From positions 194,738 to 207,280 of the forward strand of contig PJRA01000051.1 of NCBI GenBank assembly GCA_016987375.1: DNA of 12,543 nt, written 5' to 3'. Origin of the DNA: Brachionus koreanus (taxonomy: Eukaryota; Rotifera; Eurotatoria; Ploima; Brachionidae). Shown piece by piece: positions 8,401-12,543 of the stretch (within the stretch, counting starts at the first letter, position 1; each line of letters begins with the position of its first letter). A model generated the notes under the pieces. The model worked only from the letters and a program-made list of their open reading frames with translations, made no database searches and was not told the origin of the DNA. Both the position numbers and the translations under genes were made by a program.

Positions 8401-9716
8401 ATTTAAATTTTGAATGTGAGCGTACAACCAAAGAGAGAGACTTGTTCATTAAAACGTCTAGTCAAAATATGGAAGACATAAATAGAAGATTTCAACAAAA
8501 ATTGGATCAATCTCAGCAAGCTGTTCATGCTCTTCAAGTTGAAGTAGAAAATTTGAGTGGAAAATTGCGCGACTATGATAGCATAAAATCGTTGGAAATG
8601 GCACAATTGAGCACAAAATTTGAATCACAAGAAATGCTGCTGAGTTCAGAATGTAATGCATTGAAAGAAAAATGTGTTGAATATGAGGAAAAAATAAAAA
8701 AATTGGACATTGATATTCGCATTTTGGACGATGAAAAATCAGAGCTTAGATCTCAATTGATCAACTATGAAAATCAAATAGATGGAATGAAACAAGACTT
8801 TGGACTTCGTCTAGAAAGAGAAATTGAACATTTGAGACAAAGTTCGCTCGAATTCGAGCTTAAGTACAATGACCAATTGAGTCTAAATAGCGATTTAAAG
8901 TCAAAATATGAGAATGTCTATGAATCTTTGGTATCAAATGAACTCAAATTCAAAGAGAAATTGTTTAATTTAAATACTGAATTAGAAAAATCAATGGCAC
9001 AACTTGCGGAAGCAAAGCAAATGTTGACTACCAAAGAAGCCCTATATGCAGATATGACTAAAGCAAAAGAAACATGTGCAAGTGAATTAGTTGAGTTGCA
9101 ACGTCAATTGTGTGATGTTTTAAAAGAAAAAGGATCAATGGCAAATAGTTTAATTGAATTGACGCATCAATTGTCCGAGATAAAACAAAAAAAAAGCCAA
9201 GAGCCCAGTGAATCGAATGACTCAAAGATGGACGTCGAACAAATAGCTTTGCTCAAAAGCCAAGTGGCCAAGTATTCAAAGGAAAGAAAAGCCTATAAAG
9301 AAGAGCATAGTCAAAATAAAAAATTCAAGTCTCAAATAGAAAAACAAATCAAAGAAATAGCCAAACTTGAAGAAACCATTCAGGAAATGCAATCTACAAA
9401 TGACTTTTTGACAAAACAAATTAATAATCTAAATGATCACATATACGAGTTAAGTAATAAAGAAAATGAAAATGACTGTTCGCAAAATAATTCAGCGACA
9501 CCACTATCGAGAAAATCTTTGAGTCGAAAATCATTGGGAAACAAGCGTCTATTGGAAATACAAAACGAATCTTTGTCAATGGCAATGGCCACCAGCACAA
9601 CTCCTGAGTCAAACAAAACAATGCACTTAACCGGTGATAATAATCAAGATGCTAATGAATTGGCTGAAATGACACCGTCTTCAGCAAGACGTTTAAATCA
9701 ATGTGCTCAACAATAA
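5460..9716 (+). CDS. Large coiled-coil protein with C-terminal CaaX box; candidate kinetochore/spindle protein
   Basis: This is a single uninterrupted 1418-codon frame; the ATG has A at -3 and is the first long in-frame start. Residues 1-60 contain a cysteine cluster, C30-x2-C33-x10-C44-x3-C48, possibly zinc-binding. Residues about 50-105 form a first helix, 110-210 a less helical linker, and about 210-1330 a nearly continuous coiled coil rich in E/K/Q/L/N. The tail after 1333 is probably disordered: a KEN motif (1334-1336), TP sites at T1347, T1381 and T1405, two RKSL sites (S1353, S1358) suited to Aurora/PKA kinases, and the final residues C1415-A-Q-Q. CAQQ has the form of a farnesylation box and matches three of four positions of human Spindly's CPQQ; CENP-E and CENP-F also end in Cys-x-x-Gln. 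There is no kinesin motor, and I see no Spindly N-terminal motif, so membership is inferred from architecture, not homology. Alternatives are a golgin, a nuclear-envelope protein or another tether. It is intronless, unlike its spliced neighbour. An E2F-type site lies upstream. Confidence 0.92.
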   Translation: MSKANTDTVQCFPKIEIQHEDQTVIDAFYCEKCYDMVNYFIDECYFLCRKSAKFERLSNKFKNAYKNYKLKLDDLQFDYDELKANKEALDEQLHSLKQNTASSEMSHVTQTTIVNDTKRTSKIILSLDDMNLEDCEANLDNKTSKPFNIDIDMFNKYFLNNHITLNRSHLQLMFDYFAKMLIDRHKNSKIVLVNQTNTKSIEYNNDFDMKKEELLNADENLRNELKKLHNLNEDLHLKIKNLTESNKILTETNFKLVKETTELNSILNENAESELKQVKEQLEHEKEQSKKILCENQNLKIEVQQIYETLEIQNHLIKNSENSSKLLADKDNQINQLESKLQQITKENNELIEKLKLKICEKSEDCLKVEQEIGLLKEQYEMLVLETEYQLSIIAEEYKKYLSEANTDNDNKTNQLDCLNKKYETLSVESEAKILCYQQKLENYSSQIENLSIDLNGFKSKLNEKELNEVNLKAKLDASMVEKEQLEIKLIEMEQSSALNINELNHQINSLQSVRADLEQAHFRIETENSQLKQDIFRLKSDLQNLRQSQDFGMTNSQILNNENNDLHAKLEEARQRLELQTNESNNRMRELENQVQILSCQLESVNKEHESYVNQATFQIEQYENNQLILEKKLSDNMSKIEQLESKQTELSQNHRDYCQHVELEISNLKVESNKLQEALKQKENMHANFVKDSEQNLHEMTEKYECLKSDSEARIEQMKKNEMLNKENIDRLQSQLESVSQKHMLDCQENETLISNFESQMAQLNKQVDSLNEEKSSLQSQIESLEQQIESDGIKYQSNVDQMQTRLNELQKDYECLIKQSEEKINSMELMIGDYESNRLVMESKLKNLNDQIEEKLKDANLKLEECVQFKNDEINKREIKIESMNEQISQLNNQIEEFKLKVNLLDKLNAEMVVKNEKLENDLKKVKSESELKVDELTRLNEEFEVRIQNLYQQLEELDEKVRQVSQENTDLKEMVTNLNFECERTTKERDLFIKTSSQNMEDINRRFQQKLDQSQQAVHALQVEVENLSGKLRDYDSIKSLEMAQLSTKFESQEMLLSSECNALKEKCVEYEEKIKKLDIDIRILDDEKSELRSQLINYENQIDGMKQDFGLRLEREIEHLRQSSLEFELKYNDQLSLNSDLKSKYENVYESLVSNELKFKEKLFNLNTELEKSMAQLAEAKQMLTTKEALYADMTKAKETCASELVELQRQLCDVLKEKGSMANSLIELTHQLSEIKQKKSQEPSESNDSKMDVEQIALLKSQVAKYSKERKAYKEEHSQNKKFKSQIEKQIKEIAKLEETIQEMQSTNDFLTKQINNLNDHIYELSNKENENDCSQNNSATPLSRKSLSRKSLGNKRLLEIQNESLSMAMATSTTPESNKTMHLTGDNNQDANELAEMTPSSARRLNQCAQQ

Positions 9717-9851
9717 ATTTTCTATGTCAATCAAAATATTAAATTTATAAAATCGAATTTTTTTGTTCAATATAAATTATTAGTGATAGCTGTATTATTT
9801 TATTTTTTCATTTTATTCAATAATAATAGATCTTTGAAATAATTTTTTTAA

Positions 9852-9857
9852 AATAAA
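9852..9857 (+). terminator. Candidate poly(A) signal of the coiled-coil gene
   Basis: AATAAA occurs 136 bp after the TAA stop. An earlier variant, TATAAA (within AATATAAATT near 9770), about 55 bp after the stop, could be used instead; sequence alone does not decide between them. Confidence 0.4.
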
Positions 9858-10558
9858 TTTTTATGTTAGTTTAAAATTTTAAAATATGCCTTCATATTTG
9901 TCTTGAAGGGTATGCCTTCATATTCAAAATTAAATTTCGGTCACAACTTGATCAATTTTCATTTTTTTTAAGCTTTCTAATGAAATTTCTTTTCTAATAA
10001 AAATTTATTGTAATAATTAATTTCTCAAAAAGCCTCCTAAAATCACCAAATACTATCTCAATTTTTAAAAATTAGAAATTTTTTGGCTATAATAGGCTAG
10101 AATTAATATTTTTGAAAAATTCTTTTTTTGCTAGACCTATTAACTAGTTTTGAGTATTTTAAAATAGATTTTAAGTTAAAACTTATTTTCTAAAAGCTAA
10201 AAGTTTTAATTTTAAATTTCTGAAAATTTTATTTCAATAATGCAAATAGCCACATTTTTCAACTTTTTTCAAAATTAATTTTATATTCAAATTTAGCCAA
10301 ACTTTAGCAATCAGAGCATTTTTTAACTCCAAAACAATTTTAATTCTTTAAATTAAATGCTCAAATACAAAATAGCAACCTAAATGGGTTCAGGGTTTCA
10401 AAACTAATATTAAAATGACCAAATTAACAGCTACTTCAAATTGTCAAATTTAAATAAAATTAATTTTATTTTTAAGAATTGTTTAAATATTTTTAATTTT
10501 AATTTTTTTTCGATTTATTGTAACTTTAAACTATTTTGAATAAATGAAGATATATATA
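9858..10558. other. Gene-less AT-rich stretch with one short direct repeat
   Basis: No gene is visible. TATGCCTTCATATT occurs twice in direct orientation (9885-9898 and 9911-9924) with CTTGAAGGG between them, so a GAAGG/CCTTC hairpin can also form. The remainder is A/T runs. Confidence 0.55.
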
Positions 10559-10593
10559 GGCCAATATAATTAGTTCTCCTAATGTTGTTGGCC
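10559..10593. repeat. Hairpin, 15-bp stem with 5-nt loop
   Basis: GGCCAATATAATTAG (10559-10573) pairs with CTAATGTTGTTGGCC (10579-10593) at 12 of 15 positions plus one G-T wobble, around a TTCTC loop. It lies just left of the structured tandem repeat and could belong to the same element. Confidence 0.45.
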
Positions 10594-10667
10594 ATAGTCA
10601 CTTTATTATTAGATTTGAACATTGAATTTAATAGTTGATAAAAAAGAATGATCAAATTAGTGTGGGT

Positions 10668-10892
10668 GTCCGTGCAAACGGACAGTTTATTTCTGGTGGA
10701 CTCTGGCCCTTTTTATTTAGCGGGCTAGTTTTTAGCCCATTTAATTACTGTTTAAATTTAAACAAGCGGTCTTAGAAACCGTCAAAATTTTGGCGGTAGA
10801 ACCTGGCCCGTTTTTATTAGGGTTAGGGTTATTTTTTGGCCGGTTTAGTGACTGTTTAAAATTATACGGGCGGTCTTTCAATCTGACAATTT
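10668..10892. repeat. Structured ~100-bp tandem repeat, about 2.2 copies
   Basis: Unit A (10668-10767) and unit B (10768-10871) share ordered anchor words: CTGGCCC (10703 and 10803), ACTGTTTAAA (10747 and 10851) and GCGGTCTT (10766 and 10870). A partial third unit starts at 10872. The block is much richer in G+C than its surroundings. It is full of hairpins: GTCCGT-GCAA-ACGGAC (10668-10683), GGGCTA-GTTTT-TAGCCC (10722-10738), the perfect 16-bp palindrome TGTTTAAATTTAAACA (10749-10764), and CGGT/ACCG at 10767-10781. Unit B carries two TTAGGG units where unit A has the GGGCTA hairpin. No coding potential is seen. It is probably a satellite fragment or the non-coding end of a mobile element. Confidence 0.7.
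10817..10831 (+). repeat. Interstitial telomere-like repeat, (TTAGGG)2TTA
   Basis: Two perfect TTAGGG units plus TTA are embedded in unit B of the ~100-bp tandem repeat. TTAGGG is the common animal telomere unit, but two copies are too few to claim a true telomeric remnant. Confidence 0.5.
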
Positions 10893-11143
10893 GTAGAATT
10901 GTTTTCATTCGCATACGAATAATAAACTAACTCATAACTTAAATCATTCATGAATCTATTTGCAATTATCGATTAGATTTTCTATTATTTTTATTTATAA
11001 TTTGAATTTTAACATTAAAAAGAAATATTTGCTATTATTGAACTGGGAACAAATTTTGTAAAAAATATGATAAATATTTTCGTCTTTGGTTTTTTTGCTA
11101 ACAATCCTTCTTTTTCAAAAAGAAACAGATGAAGTAAAGATGT

Positions 11144-11221
11144 AACCATTCTATTTTGATAATTGTCAAAATAAAATTTTGTCAATCTACCAACTCGACT
11201 ACTATTGTTAATAGAATGGTT
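11144..11221. mobile_element. Small inverted-repeat unit (possible MITE relic)
   Basis: AACCATTCTATT (11144-11155) and AATAGAATGGTT (11210-11221) are perfect 12-bp inverse complements bounding a 78-bp unit. Inside, TTTTGATAATTGTCAAAA is itself an almost perfect palindrome. I see no target-site duplication directly outside the arms, which weakens a transposon reading. Confidence 0.35.
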
Positions 11222-11303
11222 TTTGCATTACAATAAGCTTCTAAAATAGTATTAGTGAATGAAAAATTCGCTTCCATCATCTTTCCTATAAAAACTGGGA
11301 ATA

Positions 11304-11471
11304 ATGCCCAAAATATCTCAACCTGATTCACCTGATATAATTATGTATGCTTTCTAATAAAATTTAAAAAGCCAACCGCGATTATCGGAAAAACAAACTT
11401 GGATGGAGAATTTTGATGACGAATTTTTTGAAATTTTTATCAAAAAATACTTAAGAAAAAGTATACATTAA
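11304..11471 (+). pseudogene. Coding-like fragment, unknown (weak)
   Basis: An ATG at 11304 opens a short frame (MPKISQPDSPDII...). After a stop, another frame open from 11361 to 11471 reads SQPRLSEKQTWMENFDDEFF and ends at TAA. Both have varied, acidic, non-AT-driven composition unlike random frames here. A 27-nt GT...AG stretch (11345-11371) containing CTAAT could join them in frame, but it would be an exceptionally short intron. It could be a decayed gene or transposon relic, or chance. Confidence 0.15.
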
Positions 11472-11919
11472 GTATACAAAAATAATTTCCTTAAGAAAAA
11501 AACAATGCCCTAGTTTAAATTTTATAACCGTTGTTTTTCTGAAAATCTTGGCAGGAATAATTTCTTTAAAAATTTCACTTCCCAAACCAATTACCTTTAA
11601 AATCATGAGATTAAATAAATAGAATTATATTGTTGTAAAAATAATTAAAGTTAAAAAAATTTTTTTTTTTTTAAATTATTTATTTTTAAGGGTAATTTCT
11701 AAAAAAAATATTTTAAAAAAGCTAATTAAAATTTTTAAATTTAGATTATAAAAAAATAAAAAAAATAATTTGATTAAAACAAAGCTGAATCATCGCTGAA
11801 CCTTGAAGGATATGCTAAATTTGAAAAATTTTCAATTTGTGTTTTAATTTTATTGAATGCAAAACACTAATCCAATTGAGACTTGTTATTTAATGTCTTA
11901 ACATTTGCTAGTTTCGGAC

Positions 11920-11995
11920 CTAACCCAAATTTCTCAAGTTATAATCAATTGATAGGGTTAGAGAAACAAAACCTGGGTTTAGGGTAGAAACCCTA
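11920..11995. repeat. Cluster of telomere-like words in both orientations
   Basis: CTAACCC (11920-11926), TAGGGTTAG (11953-11961), GGGTTTAGGG (11975-11984) and AAACCCTAAC (11988-11997) occur within 80 bp. The last two form a GGGTTT/AAACCC hairpin (11975-11993). The pattern suggests degenerate telomere-like or structured repeat DNA. Confidence 0.4.
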
Positions 11996-12281
11996 ACACC
12001 GAATTTGTTTCATTTATTACAATAAATTTCTTTTATCAAACAATATAAGAGAAAAAAAAACTTTTGTGACAAAAGCAAAAAGTCGTTGAGGAATTTCTAT
12101 TTTATTTTATCACAATTGAAAAGCGTTTTATTGAATGAAAAAAATCTAATGGCTCAAAATAGCAAACAAAATATTTTTCACAATTCAAAACAACCTTGTT
12201 ATGTTAACAATGATATTTGCTTTATGGCTCAGAATAGAATTATTTGGAAAATAAGTGAAATTAAGGTGTCTATACATATTA

Positions 12282-12463
12282 ATTAATATTTTAGATCTGA
12301 ATTGTTTAATAAAAATCTTTTCGATAAATTTGTTTATTTAAAATCGAAAATTTTTTGGAAATAAATAAATTATTCTAATACTTCGTATTTGTTCTTATAT
12401 ACTTTGAAAATCTTCATATTCTTTCCCAAAAAAAATAAGGAAACCATTAATTAATAATGTTTA
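12282..12463 (-). pseudogene. Dispersed direct repeat, copy 2: decayed 3' end of the small coiled-coil gene family
   Basis: This block is about 90% identical to 479-663 in the same orientation. On the minus strand it matches the 3' part of the intron, the last exon and the 3' UTR of the small coiled-coil gene. A one-base deletion removes the splice acceptor (TAGGGAA in copy 1, TGGGAA here), the poly(A) hexamer is lost, and no coiled-coil exon follows in the window, so it is non-functional as it stands. In the copy-1 frame it reads KEYEDFQSI then stop, so it keeps a codon where copy 1 has TGA. Similarity stops abruptly at a TTAGGG doublet. Confidence 0.55.
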
Positions 12464-12474
12464 GGGTTAGGGTT
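12461..12474 (+). repeat. Telomere-like repeat at the edge of the decayed copy
   Basis: Two perfect TTAGGG units followed by TT occur exactly where similarity to copy 1 ends. This may mark the junction of an insertion, deletion or break repair. Confidence 0.5.
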
Positions 12475-12543
12475 TAATTATTTTATTATTTTTATCCCAA
12501 GTCCCTTTTTTACGGGTTAAATTAATTAATTTTTTATTTCTCA

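Larger units (their letters stand above)
10893..12281. other. Gene-poor, repeat-marked region
   Basis: No gene can be firmly called. Present are an ATTCG-CATA-CGAAT hairpin (10907-10920), an inverted-repeat unit (11144-11221), a coding-like fragment (11304-11471), duplicated GTATAC words near 11461-11480 and a cluster of telomere-like words (11920-11995). A 66-codon open frame at 12086-12286 begins at TTG and has N/K/I-rich random-frame composition, so I do not call it. Confidence 0.5.

Noticed and set aside
6041..9621. Several minus-strand open frames of 66-90 codons inside the coiled-coil gene
   Set aside because: They are antisense shadows produced by coiled-coil codon bias (Ser/Phe/Leu-rich complements of Lys/Glu/Asn codons).
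10668..10892. CRISPR-like array
   Set aside because: There are only about two diverged units of ~100 bp, no constant short repeat with spacers, and the genome is eukaryotic.
12086..12286. 66-codon plus-strand open frame
   Set aside because: It begins at TTG rather than ATG, has N/K/I-rich composition, and its 3' end runs into the decayed repeat copy; two ATGGCTCA words inside it do not make a convincing repeat.

Overview
The window is eukaryotic, most likely from a small invertebrate with a compact, very AT-rich genome. The evidence is: a conserved metabolic enzyme interrupted by six GT-AG introns of about 48-60 bp, universal stop codons, AATAAA-type poly(A) signals, long A/T-rich non-coding stretches, and no bacterial ribosome-binding sites or operon layout. 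A monogonont rotifer (Brachionus-like) would fit, but this is inference from gene structure and composition; no marker in the window proves it.

Layout. (1) 479-1091, minus strand: a small coiled-coil gene with six heptad (21-bp) repeats. Its best model is two exons with a 126-bp intron, and a poly(A) signal at 476-481. (2) 1097-3050: gene-poor DNA with a hairpin plus (AAAT)5 tract that resembles the tail of a non-LTR retrotransposon, and one isolated exon-like GC-richer patch. (3) 3051-4641, plus strand: a seven-exon gene for a 422-residue 2-oxoglutarate/Fe(II) dioxygenase of the gamma-butyrobetaine / trimethyllysine hydroxylase family (carnitine biosynthesis). The catalytic residues are intact, but the N-terminal zinc site looks lost. 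(4) 4670-5341: intergenic, with a possible 28-residue small ORF on the minus strand. (5) 5460-9716, plus strand: one uninterrupted 1418-residue coiled-coil protein. It has an N-terminal cysteine cluster, a C-terminal tail with a KEN motif, TP and RKS(L) sites, and a terminal CAQQ that reads as a farnesylation (CaaX) box. This set resembles farnesylated kinetochore-corona proteins (CENP-E, CENP-F, Spindly), and a perfect E2F-type octamer lies about 110 bp upstream. (6) 9717-12543: gene-poor and repeat-rich, with an approximately 100-bp tandem repeat full of hairpins, several TTAGGG-like patches, small inverted repeats, and a decayed second copy of the 3' end of gene (1).

The three genes are not obviously functionally linked: a carnitine-pathway oxygenase, a probable mitotic coiled-coil protein and a lineage-specific small coiled-coil protein. 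The most interesting points are the CaaX coiled-coil protein as a candidate divergent kinetochore protein, the dispersed gene family shown by the two copies 11.8 kb apart (about 90% identical over about 183 bp), and the structured tandem repeat with embedded telomere-like units.
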